From Lachnospiraceae bacterium (lineage in GTDB: Bacteria > Bacillota > Clostridia > Lachnospirales > Lachnospiraceae), in NCBI GenBank assembly GCA_021205755.1, contig JAJPWX010000072.1:1-34863 (forward strand): DNA of 34,863 bases, written 5' to 3'. Under the pieces are notes generated by a model. The model worked only from the letters and a program-made list of their open reading frames with translations, did not search any database and was not told the DNA's origin. Shown here piece by piece: positions 14,058-21,510 of this stretch. Made by a program: the position numbers and the translations under genes. Positions within the stretch are counted from its first letter, which is position 1; every line of letters begins with the position of its first letter.

Positions 14058-15826
14058 GGTTTTTCTCTCCCATCCCCTGTTTTGATATCCCGGTAAATGA
14101 TTTCAATCTGTCCGTTCCGATACCTTGAATTTACATATTTTTCAAACCGCGGATCTGTCCTGGGATAGTCTGTATTCTCCGCAAATCCATGCCAGCGTGT
14201 CTCTTTTCTTGCCGCCATATGGGCGAGAAGCGTCCGGCACACCACCAGACGTTCCCGAAGCTCATAGATACGCAGCAGATCATACATGGTTTCCGCCCGA
14301 AGAGAGGGAATCTCCTCCTGCAGCAGCCGGATTCTGCGGTCGGCCTCCTTTAATCCAGTTTCACTGTATCGGTAATCTGTGCGGATGCCGCCTGCATACT
14401 GATCCATAATTGCCTGCATGGCTTCCTCCGCCTGATCGATATCAATTACAGTACGAGATTTTGAAAGATATGCTTCATATTCCTGCTTTTTCTTCGGACT
14501 ATCCTCCTCGAATCTGTCCGAATCATCCTTTCTGCCCGCACCAGCATATGCGTACCCACTCTTCTGCTCGTGAGAACCCTTCTGCGTCTTCGTATGCTCC
14601 CCCACCGCGCAATTCCCGAAAACGCCATCTGACAGGTAGCGCATCATCGCCTCCGCCGCAATCTCCGCTTCAGCCAGCGCGCCGGTGACATATTTCTGCG
14701 GGCAGCCTCCCGCCACGTCCCCCGCAGCAAAAAGCCCCTGAAGCGTCGTCCGGCGATTTTCATCAACCCAGTATCCGCTTGCAGTGTGACCTCCCACAAT
14801 ATATGGCTCCGTCCCTTCGATCTCCACATTCTTCCCTGACGGTCCGCATTCGTCCTCCAGCCACTTTAAAGTCTGCGATGGAGCCATATTCAGATACGCT
14901 TTGTATAAATCCGTCTCCTGTTCTTTGGAAATTCCTGCCGTTTTCAGGAAGCAGGGGCCGCGCCCCTCGCGGTTTTCCATAACCGTTCCATATAGCCGCC
15001 CGGACGTCGTACGGTCATAGCGGTTTTCGTACTCCTCCCCTTTGGCATTCACCTGACTGGCCAAAATTCCCTGGGCGATCGTCCCGACCGGGGCAATCGT
15101 GTCCTTGCATCGCAGAGCGATGAAGCGCATCTCAAAGGTCGTCATCTCCGCCCCGGCCAGGATACCCATTGCATAGCCGGCCCCGGTATTAAAAGGAGGA
15201 TACCAGAGTTTGTGTTTCGAAAAGCCGGGATTATTAGGGCGATAGAGACCTGCCGCCCCGCCGGTCGCTATCAGTACCGCTTTCGCGTGAATCTCGTAAA
15301 ACACAGGAGCATTCACATCAAATCCATATGCTCCCCGCACTGTGCCATCTTCCAGAAAATAATCTGTAATATTGACATGATTCAAAACCGCCACGTTTGG
15401 CTGAGAAGATGCTGCGTTCGCCAACAGCGGTTTGATGTTTTCTCCGTTAATCTTAATATTGCGCCATCCACGTGAGGCATAGCTGCCGTCCTCATTTTTC
15501 AAAATGACCAGCCCAAGCCGCTCCAGTTCTTCCGTCACCTCATTGAGGCGCCCGGACATGGACAAAAGCAGATCCTCCCGCGCAATCCCCTGGGCGTCCC
15601 TTTTGGCGTAATCTACGTAATCCTGCAGCGTGTGCCCGTCCGTAATATAGGCATTCAGCGCATTTACCCCTGCCGCAAGACAGCCGCTGCGCCGGATATT
15701 CGCTTTTTCCACGATCAAAACATGATAATCGGATCTCTGTCCAAGGATGTAAGCGGCATAGCACCCCGCCGTTCCACCGCCGATGATGAGGATGTCTGTA
15801 GAAAGCACTTTTGTTTCAAGGGTCAT
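14054..15826 (-). CDS. aprA: Adenylylsulfate reductase alpha subunit-like flavoprotein
   Basis: FAD enzyme of the fumarate reductase/AprA family, expected to reduce APS to sulfite and AMP. The FAD loop IIGGGTAGC is at 14-22, the second flavin motif is LFAAGDVAGG (365-374), and GGHTASGYWVD (345-355) and the TTFEMRFIALR stretch (229-239) follow AprA. A 40-residue hydrophilic segment (about 404-446, rich in Lys, Asp and Gly) interrupts the region before the C-terminal helical domain and looks like a loop insertion. Direct overlap with CysA upstream and AprB downstream (both ATGA) places it firmly in the sulfate operon. Because ABC uptake and CysDN are in the same unit, the role is most likely assimilatory rather than respiratory. 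Fumarate reductase is unlikely given the partners. Confidence 0.88.
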   Translation of the reverse strand: MTLETKVLSTDILIIGGGTAGCYAAYILGQRSDYHVLIVEKANIRRSGCLAAGVNALNAYITDGHTLQDYVDYAKRDAQGIAREDLLLSMSGRLNEVTEELERLGLVILKNEDGSYASRGWRNIKINGENIKPLLANAASSQPNVAVLNHVNITDYFLEDGTVRGAYGFDVNAPVFYEIHAKAVLIATGGAAGLYRPNNPGFSKHKLWYPPFNTGAGYAMGILAGAEMTTFEMRFIALRCKDTIAPVGTIAQGILASQVNAKGEEYENRYDRTTSGRLYGTVMENREGRGPCFLKTAGISKEQETDLYKAYLNMAPSQTLKWLEDECGPSGKNVEIEGTEPYIVGGHTASGYWVDENRRTTLQGLFAAGDVAGGCPQKYVTGALAEAEIAAEAMMRYLSDGVFGNCAVGEHTKTQKGSHEQKSGYAYAGAGRKDDSDRFEEDSPKKKQEYEAYLSKSRTVIDIDQAEEAMQAIMDQYAGGIRTDYRYSETGLKEADRRIRLLQEEIPSLRAETMYDLLRIYELRERLVVCRTLLAHMAARKETRWHGFAENTDYPRTDPRFEKYVNSRYRNGQIEIIYRDIKTGDGREKP

Positions 15827-16926
15827 ATGATCACCGTCTCTTCTGTGTTGATCAGCGAATTCCCAACGATCTGTACCTTCTGATCTTCGCTAAACACATA
15901 GGCGCGGTAGATAAATACCCGGACTTTTTCCCCTTCCTGCACCGGCGCTTCTTCAATTTTCCGCATTCCCTGCACAAGAATCCCGTGAATCCTCACCCAC
16001 AGGTCAATCTCGCGTCCGCGGAAGAGCACGCGCTCGACGATCCCTTCCTCTGTGGAAATTTCATAACGGAGTGTCTCCCCTTCTTTGGAAATACTCACAT
16101 TCTCCGGCCGGATGACAGCGTGATATTCCGGACCGAGCTGCCCGAATCCTCTGAAGCTTCCGATGTTGTCAATCCGCGTCGGATGTCCCATGAATTCCGC
16201 GACGAAAGCGGTATCCGGATTGCGGTAAATCTCCATCGGTGAGCCAATCTGCTCAATGCGCCCCGCATTGGTAATGATGATCTCATCAGCCACCTCGATC
16301 GCCTCGTCCTGATCATGAGTAACAAAGATGCTGGTCACCCCGACCTTATTAATCATTTCCCGCAGCCAGGCGCGAAGCTCCTGTCTCACCTTCGCGTCGA
16401 TCGCGGCAAACGGCTCATCTAAGAGCAGCAGCTCCGGATTGGGCGCAAGTGCCCTTGCAAAAGCCACCCGCTGTCTCTGTCCGCCGGAAAGTTGGTTTGG
16501 ATAGCGTTTTTCCAGTCCTTCCAGCCCGATCAGGGAGATCAGCTCATTTACCCGCTCCCGGATGTCTTTTGTTTTCCATTTATTCACCTTTAATCCGAAG
16601 GCGATATTGTCATACACCGTCTTATAGCGGAACAGCGCATAATTCTGAAAGACAAACCCCACGCCGCGTTTACTTGCAGGGACATCGCTGACATTCTTCC
16701 CACTGATCAGAATCTCTCCGGAATCCGCCGTCTCCAGACCGGCGATGATGCGCAATATCGTGGTTTTCCCGCTTCCACTCGGGCCAAGCAGGGCAACCAG
16801 CTGCCCTTTTTTCACACCAAAACTCACATTCCGTGAGGCATGGCAATCCTGAAAGGCCTTGTTGATTCCTCTCAGTTCCAGATAGTTCTCGTTTGCTGCT
16901 TCTGTTTTGTTGTTTCGCTGTTCCAT
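15823..16926 (-). CDS. cysA: Sulfate/thiosulfate ABC transporter ATP-binding protein
   Basis: Cytoplasmic ATPase of the sulfate importer. Walker A GPSGSGKT is at 48-55, followed by the LSGGQRQRVAFARAL signature, LLLLDEPFAAID Walker B and the VTHDQDEA switch. The C-terminal third is a TOBE-type regulatory domain (about 240-350) containing VIRPENVSIS. The 367-residue length matches CysA. It is 18 bp after CysW and overlaps AprA by 4 bp (ATGA), so transport and reduction are translationally linked. AGGGAGA precedes the ATG. Confidence 0.95.
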   Translation of the reverse strand: MEQRNNKTEAANENYLELRGINKAFQDCHASRNVSFGVKKGQLVALLGPSGSGKTTILRIIAGLETADSGEILISGKNVSDVPASKRGVGFVFQNYALFRYKTVYDNIAFGLKVNKWKTKDIRERVNELISLIGLEGLEKRYPNQLSGGQRQRVAFARALAPNPELLLLDEPFAAIDAKVRQELRAWLREMINKVGVTSIFVTHDQDEAIEVADEIIITNAGRIEQIGSPMEIYRNPDTAFVAEFMGHPTRIDNIGSFRGFGQLGPEYHAVIRPENVSISKEGETLRYEISTEEGIVERVLFRGREIDLWVRIHGILVQGMRKIEEAPVQEGEKVRVFIYRAYVFSEDQKVQIVGNSLINTEETVII

Positions 16927-16944
16927 TTCGTTCTCCCTGAGATT

Positions 16945-17772
16945 CTATATCGTCTGATTCTCCTGCTTTCCCCTGCGTTCCAGCACGCTGCGGAGGATCA
17001 GGATCAGCACCGCCATCAGCACCAGAATTGCCGACACCGCAAACGCTCCTGTGAAATCATATCCCTGGTACAAAAGTTCGATATAAAGCGGCATGGTATT
17101 GGTTTTCCCTCGCAAATGTCCGGACAATACCGATACCGCGCCGAACTCTCCCATCGCTCTGGCGCTGCAGAGGACAATTCCATACAGAAGCGACCATTTG
17201 ATATGCGGAAACGTGATTTCACGAAAAATCCGAAATCCCCCGGCGCCCATCAGCGCTGCCGCTTCCTCTTCATCCGTCCCCTTCGCAGTCAGCACCGGAA
17301 TAATCTCCCTCGATACAAATGGGAACGTGACAAAAATCGTTGCCAGCACAATTCCAGGGACTGCAAAAATAATCTGGATACCGGCTTCTTTTAGATACGG
17401 ATATAATGCACTCTGCCGCCCGAAGGTCAGCACATAGATCAATCCGGCGATGATTGGCGACACCGTAAGCGGCAGATCAATCAGCGTTGAAATAATTTTC
17501 TTTCCTCTGAACTGGAAACGGGTGATCAGCCAGGCTGCGAAAATACCAAAAATGGTATTAAAAATCACGGTAAGTACAGTCACTTCAATTGTCAGCAAAA
17601 TTGCCTTTACCGCATACTCATCCGACACAGCCTCCCAGAATGCCCCGACTCCTTCCCGGAAAGCGGTCACAAGGACATAGATCAACGGCAACACCAGCAT
17701 GACGATCAGAAAGACCGCGCAGATTCCGATGAGCAGCCATTTTACAGATCCCGAGTTTTTCTTTGTGTTCAT
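16945..17772 (-). CDS. cysW: Sulfate ABC transporter permease
   Basis: Integral membrane permease of the sulfate importer. The 275 residues have six hydrophobic segments; the binding-protein-dependent permease motif EEEAAALMGAGGFRIFREITFP lies around 190-210. LCSARAMGEFGAVSVLSG (about 217-234) is the hallmark of the CysW/ModB group. AGGAGG lies 9 nt before ATG 17772, and the gene starts 12 bp after CysT. Confidence 0.95.
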   Translation of the reverse strand: MNTKKNSGSVKWLLIGICAVFLIVMLVLPLIYVLVTAFREGVGAFWEAVSDEYAVKAILLTIEVTVLTVIFNTIFGIFAAWLITRFQFRGKKIISTLIDLPLTVSPIIAGLIYVLTFGRQSALYPYLKEAGIQIIFAVPGIVLATIFVTFPFVSREIIPVLTAKGTDEEEAAALMGAGGFRIFREITFPHIKWSLLYGIVLCSARAMGEFGAVSVLSGHLRGKTNTMPLYIELLYQGYDFTGAFAVSAILVLMAVLILILRSVLERRGKQENQTI

Positions 17773-17784
17773 AAAAATCGCCTC

Positions 17785-18627
17785 CTATGCGATTCCGCTC
17801 ACGATACGTGATGCACGGCTCTGTACCACTGCATTAATAAAAAGGATTGCAAAAGCCGCCAGCAGCATCACCAAAGCGATCGATGTCGCACTGGCATAGT
17901 CGTATTCCTGCAGCTCCGACATAATCATCAGAGGGGCAATTTCGGTCTTATACGGCGTATTTCCCGCTATAAACACGACACTGCCGTACTCTCCGAGTCC
18001 CCTCGCGAATGAGGTAGTAAAGCCTGCGATCAATGCCGGAAAAATCTCCGGCAGGATCACATGTCTTAATGTCTGTCCACTGCTTGCGCCTAAAATATTG
18101 GCCGCCTCTTCAAACTGCGGATCAAGGCTTTCCAGTACCGGCTGTACAGACCGGACGACAAAAGGAATTCCTATAAACACCAGGGCTACCGTAATACCGG
18201 TCGTTGTATATGCGATCTTTATTCCAAACCGGTTAAAGAAACTCCCTACCCAGCCATTTGTAGTAGTAAGGTGGGTAAGAGAAATACCCGCGACCGCCGT
18301 CGGCAGTGCAAATGGAAGTTCAATAATCCCATTCATGATTTCTTTTCCCGGAAACTCATAGCGTACCAGTACCCAGGCCAGGATCGTACCCATCACCGCA
18401 TCAATCACCGCTGCGACAAAAGCAGTCCGGAAGCTGACTGCGTAGCTGGATAATACCCTGGGTCTGGTCACGGTACTGATGAAATCCGCAAACGAGAGCT
18501 GTGCGGAATAAATAACCAGCGTACAAAGCGGAATGACCACGATCAGCCCCAGCATAGCCGTCACGATTCCAAGAGAAAGGCCAAACCCCGGAATCACCCG
18601 TTTCTTTTTTCTCTTCTTTTCTTTCAA
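17785..18627 (-). CDS. cysT: Sulfate ABC transporter permease, TTG start
   Basis: Partner permease of CysW, 280 residues, with six membrane segments. The EAA-type motif FEEAANILGASSGQTLRHVILPEIFPAL and the SFARGLGEYGSVVFIAGN stretch define the CysT/CysU group. The open frame reaches ATG 18672, two bases after the stop of the binding-protein gene, but TTG 18627 has AGGTGG at an ideal 7-nt spacing. It gives a 280-residue protein like E. coli CysU (277), so it is preferred; the ATG would add a 15-residue tail. Confidence 0.9.
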   Translation of the reverse strand: MKEKKRKKKRVIPGFGLSLGIVTAMLGLIVVIPLCTLVIYSAQLSFADFISTVTRPRVLSSYAVSFRTAFVAAVIDAVMGTILAWVLVRYEFPGKEIMNGIIELPFALPTAVAGISLTHLTTTNGWVGSFFNRFGIKIAYTTTGITVALVFIGIPFVVRSVQPVLESLDPQFEEAANILGASSGQTLRHVILPEIFPALIAGFTTSFARGLGEYGSVVFIAGNTPYKTEIAPLMIMSELQEYDYASATSIALVMLLAAFAILFINAVVQSRASRIVSGIA

Positions 18628-18674
18628 ATGAGTTCCACCTTTCCTTGTTGGCAGCCCGTTCTTCACAAACATTC

Positions 18675-19739
18675 TTACTCTTCATAGATACTGTCGAAAA
18701 TAGCTCCGTCCACAAAGTGTGTCTCTGTCGCCTCTGTCCATCCGCCAAAATGGCTGATGTCCGTCAGTTCAACATTCGTATTAATCCACTTGCCATCCTC
18801 CGGAATCTCGGTGATCGTATTGCTCTCATCCTCCGTCGCGTATTCCGCAAGAATCTCTTCATTTGATGGGCGATAATAATTTTCTGCCTCCAGACGCTGA
18901 GCCTCATCCGAATACAGATAGCTCAGATACTCAGTCGCGACCTCCCTTGTGCCTCTCTCATCCACGACCTCATCTACGATCGCTACAGTTGGCTGGCAGA
19001 GGATGGATACCGACGGAACCACAATCTCATACTCACCCGGATACTCTTCCAGTGCCAGAAATGCTTCATTTTCCCAGGCAATCAGCACATCTCCCTGTCC
19101 GTTCTCTGTGAATGTCGTCGTCGCGCCGCGCGCACCGGAATCAAGTACCAGAACATTCTCATACAGTGTCTTAATGCTCTCCTGAATCTCCTCCTCACTC
19201 TGCCCCTGCAGCTCGAAATAGTACCAGGCCGCCAGATAATTCCAGCGCGCGCCACCGGAAGTCTTCGGATTCGGCGTAATCACACCCACACCCTCATTCA
19301 GCAGGTCATCCCAGTCCTGAATATCCTTCGGATTACCGGAGCGTACCAAAAAGACAATCGTCGAAGTATAAGGTGAGCTGTCCAAATCAAATTCTGAGGT
19401 GTACCCCTCCTCAATCAGCCCCGCATCTACAAGTGTATCCACATCACCCTCCAGCGCCAATGTCACTACATCCGCCTCAAGGCCGTTCGCCACCTCAAGC
19501 GCCTGCTTACCGGAGCCGCCGTGAGACTGTACGATCTCGACCTCCTCGCCGGTCAGTTCCAGCCAGTGTGCCTGAAACAGCTCATTGTAAGCTGCGTAAA
19601 GCTCTCTGGTCGGGTCATACGAAACGTTTGTGATCTCCACACTTGCGGCAGACACCGGTACGCTGCCAACACCCAGCGCGAGTGCGCATAAGCTTGCTGC
19701 CGAGCCGCTTAAAAATTCTCTTCTGGTTATTCTTGTCAT
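18675..19739 (-). CDS. Sulfate ABC transporter substrate-binding protein with Tat-like signal
   Basis: Extracellular sulfate (or thiosulfate) receptor of the CysATW importer, Sbp/CysP family, 354 residues. The mature part shows SYDPTRELYAAYN, the family's anion-site stretch SHGGSGKQA, VVTLALEGDVD, NPKTSGGARWNYLAAW and the GQGDVLIAWENEA segment. The N-terminus is MTRITRREFLSG with a moderately hydrophobic stretch and a VSAAS cleavage region (about 30-32), so it looks like a twin-arginine (Tat) signal rather than a lipoprotein signal. AGGAGG lies 9 nt before ATG 19739. It is the first structural gene of the operon, behind a roughly 190-nt leader with short ORFs. Confidence 0.93.
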   Translation of the reverse strand: MTRITRREFLSGSAASLCALALGVGSVPVSAASVEITNVSYDPTRELYAAYNELFQAHWLELTGEEVEIVQSHGGSGKQALEVANGLEADVVTLALEGDVDTLVDAGLIEEGYTSEFDLDSSPYTSTIVFLVRSGNPKDIQDWDDLLNEGVGVITPNPKTSGGARWNYLAAWYYFELQGQSEEEIQESIKTLYENVLVLDSGARGATTTFTENGQGDVLIAWENEAFLALEEYPGEYEIVVPSVSILCQPTVAIVDEVVDERGTREVATEYLSYLYSDEAQRLEAENYYRPSNEEILAEYATEDESNTITEIPEDGKWINTNVELTDISHFGGWTEATETHFVDGAIFDSIYEE

Positions 19740-19763
19740 TTCTATTTTCCTCCTATGCTTCTG

Positions 19764-19808
19764 TCAAAAAAACACTTGATACAGGTCATAATTACTTCCT
19801 ATTTTCAT
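19764..19808 (-). CDS. Second short ORF in the sulfate-operon leader (14 codons)
   Basis: A 14-residue ORF (MKIGSNYDLYQVFF) with AAGG 6 nt before its ATG, ending in the T-run just upstream of the sbp ribosome binding site. It has no cysteine codon. It overlaps the alternative stems of the leader and may only be chance. Confidence 0.2.
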   Translation of the reverse strand: MKIGSNYDLYQVFF

Positions 19809-19840
19809 CAATAGCCTTCTCTCCTATTGCCAGGCTGACG

Positions 19841-19885
19841 TCAACAATTGCAGATTCCCCCCGCAGATAAAAAAATCAGTTTCAT
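19841..19885 (-). promoter_or_regulatory. Putative cysteine leader peptide of the sulfate operon
   Basis: A 14-codon ORF, MKLIFLSAGGICNC, begins about 45 nt after the predicted transcription start, with GGAGG 5 nt before its ATG. It ends with Ile-Cys-Asn-Cys codons (ATC TGC AAT TGT) before TGA. Downstream, CTATTG (19809-19814) can pair with CAATAG (19824-19829) or, as CTATT, with AATAG (about 19799-19803), giving competing stems. This fits control by ribosome stalling at cysteine codons. The competing stems are short and no strong terminator hairpin was found before the nearby seven-T run, so the mechanism is unproven. Confidence 0.45.
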
Positions 19886-19900
19886 ATGTTCCTCCATTTT

Positions 19901-19917
19901 CCTACTAAATTAATAGG
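19901..19917 (-). promoter_or_regulatory. Imperfect palindrome just downstream of the sulfate-operon promoter
   Basis: A 17-bp imperfect palindrome CCTATTAATTTAGTAGG (minus strand), at roughly +13 to +29 from the predicted start. A 17-bp relative, CCTATCGAATAAATAGG, sits at about the same place in the metY promoter (33790-33806). Such a site could bind a repressor; Rrf2/CymR-type proteins bind palindromes of this general form, but the assignment is a guess. Confidence 0.4.
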
Positions 19918-19936
19918 TTTTATATGTTATGAGGTA

Positions 19937-20006
19937 ATCATACAACAAAAAAAGGAATCCGTCAATTTCCGGATTCCGATAACTGGTTATCTGTTTTACA
20001 GATAAC
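19937..20006 (-). promoter_or_regulatory. Promoter A of the sulfate operon with upstream sulfur box
   Basis: On the minus strand, TTGACG (19960-19965), a 17-bp spacer and TATGAT (19937-19942) form the core. Exactly 8 bp before the -35 lies TTCCGATAACTGGTTATC (plus-strand reading, 19974-19991), with a third half-site CAGATAAC at 19999-20006. The same arrangement precedes the metY-like gene at 20034-21308 and the metY gene at 32428-33711. Confidence 0.7.
19947..19977 (-). terminator. Hairpin after the MetY-like gene, overlapping promoter A
   Basis: GGAATCCG/CGGATTCC (19954-19961, 19970-19977) forms an 8-bp stem followed on the minus strand by seven T residues (19947-19953), 57 bp after the stop of the gene ending at 20034. 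The same bases contain the -35 element and the edge of the sulfur box, so the segment may end one transcript and start the next. Confidence 0.7.
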
Positions 20007-20033
20007 TACTTTTAATTATTTGCTCCTTCCTGT

Positions 20034-21308
20034 TCATTTTACCACCATTGTTATCGCGGTCGTAAAATCCTCGATCAAATCCTTCGCATCCTCAATCCCT
20101 ACGCTGACACGGATCAGGTCGTCATAGACTCCCGCTGCCGCTCTTTGCTCTTCCGATGCGTGTACATAAATCGTTGACGCCGGATGGATGACCAGGGTAC
20201 GGACATCGCCAATATTGGTGGCCTTTTTCGCATATTTCAGGCTGTCCATCATCTGGTAGGCCTTCTCCTTCGAGCCGACGCGTATGGTCAGGATCGCACC
20301 GCCCCCCTTTCCACCAAACTGGCTTTCCGCCAGTGCATGATATGGGCTTTCATTCAACGTTGGATAATTCACATACAGACAACCACACTTGCCCGGTGCA
20401 CTCTGCTTATCCTGTTCATGAGCCAGACGCTCTATCGCCTCGGCAAGCGCCTGCGCATTCTCACAGATTCGCTGCATCCGAAGCCCCAGAGTTTCCAGAC
20501 CGACAACATTCAAAAAAGCGTTCATTGGAGCAAGACAGGCTCCCATATTTCTCCAGATTCCGTTGCGCAGCTTTGCGGTGTAAGCAAATGGTCCATAGGA
20601 ACGATACTCCGTCATGCCGGGATAACGTTCTGTATTCCATTTAAAGCGCCCACCATCTACAATAATTCCACTAATGGAATTTCCGCCGCCATTTATATAT
20701 TTTGAGGAAGAATGTACAACAATATCTGCACCATATTCAAGCGGACGGATCAGGTAAGGAGTTGCAGTAGTCGCATCCACAATCAGCGGGATTCCCCTCG
20801 CATGTGCAAGCTCTGCCACACTGCGGACATCCATCACATCCAACGCTGGATTGCCAATCAGTTCGCCAAAAATAACCTTTGTCCTCTCATTAATAAGCGG
20901 TTCTATTTCCTGAACCGTCACATGCTCAACATATCGTGTTGTAATCCCAAAGCTTTCCAGATCTCCAAACAGATCGATGGTCCCGCCAAACAGTCCGCTT
21001 CCCGCAATCACCTCATCCCCCGCCTGAAGGATGTTCAAAAGCGACAGCGTAACAGCAGCCATCCCGGAAGAACAGGCTACAGCGCCCACTCCACCTTCCA
21101 GTTCACAGATTCGTCTTTCAAACGCATCCACCGTAGGATTTCCGATCCTGGTATACGCGAAGCCCGGTGCCCGGTTCTGGAATACCTTTTCCAATGCCTC
21201 CGAGCTTTCATAGCTAAAGGCGCTTACCTGTGAAATCGGGGGCAGGGTAGCGCCATTCTGATATTCTTTTGCCTCTTTTCCATGCAGCAGTTTCGTTGAA
21301 AATTCCAT
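20034..21308 (-). CDS. O-acetylhomoserine sulfhydrylase-like PLP enzyme (divergent MetY)
   Basis: A 424-residue member of the Cys/Met-metabolism PLP family closest in length and layout to MetY, which makes homocysteine from O-acetylhomoserine and a sulfur donor. The PLP lysine is Lys203 in HSSSKYING, and the YTRIGNPT stretch (52-59) is canonical. It departs from the standard enzyme in two places: the usual YGGT becomes FGGT (Phe107), replacing the Tyr that stacks on PLP, and the KFIGGHG stretch becomes KYINGGG. It lies directly upstream of the sulfate operon and has its own sulfur box, so it could be the acceptor enzyme for the operon's carrier-bound sulfide. GGAGG lies 8 nt before ATG 21308. 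Confidence 0.85.
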   Translation of the reverse strand: MEFSTKLLHGKEAKEYQNGATLPPISQVSAFSYESSEALEKVFQNRAPGFAYTRIGNPTVDAFERRICELEGGVGAVACSSGMAAVTLSLLNILQAGDEVIAGSGLFGGTIDLFGDLESFGITTRYVEHVTVQEIEPLINERTKVIFGELIGNPALDVMDVRSVAELAHARGIPLIVDATTATPYLIRPLEYGADIVVHSSSKYINGGGNSISGIIVDGGRFKWNTERYPGMTEYRSYGPFAYTAKLRNGIWRNMGACLAPMNAFLNVVGLETLGLRMQRICENAQALAEAIERLAHEQDKQSAPGKCGCLYVNYPTLNESPYHALAESQFGGKGGGAILTIRVGSKEKAYQMMDSLKYAKKATNIGDVRTLVIHPASTIYVHASEEQRAAAGVYDDLIRVSVGIEDAKDLIEDFTTAITMVVK

Positions 21309-21385
21309 CTTTTTTCCTCCATATGCACCTGGCTTGCTTCCCGCAAATCTGTGCGAAACAATATATTTGCCTTTCTGAGACTTAG

Positions 21386-21454
21386 CTTATAACAGATCAC
21401 AGCCGTTCGTCAAAGTCCTTTTTCCGATAGCCAGCTATCGGAAATTCAGATAGC
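21386..21454 (-). promoter_or_regulatory. Promoter B of the MetY-like gene with sulfur box
   Basis: TTGACG (21408-21413), a 16-bp spacer and TATAAG (21386-21391) on the minus strand, 78 bp before the start codon. A perfect 22-bp palindrome at 21422-21443 (arms TTCCGATAGC and GCTATCGGAA around CA) lies 8 bp before the -35. A third half-site CAGATAGC is at 21447-21454, the same 25-bp offset as in promoters A and C. Confidence 0.7.
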
Positions 21455-21494
21455 AAAAATGACCCTCAATTACCAAATATTGAGAGTCATTTTT
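21455..21494 (-). terminator. Terminator of the sugar operon, possibly bidirectional
   Basis: AAAAATGAC...GTCATTTTT with an inner CTCAAT/ATTGAG stem and one mismatch forms a long hairpin ending in T runs on both strands. It lies 16 bp after the GH13 stop codon (21511) and directly abuts sulfur box B. Confidence 0.8.
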
Positions 21495-21510
21495 CTGATA
21501 TCAATGATGA

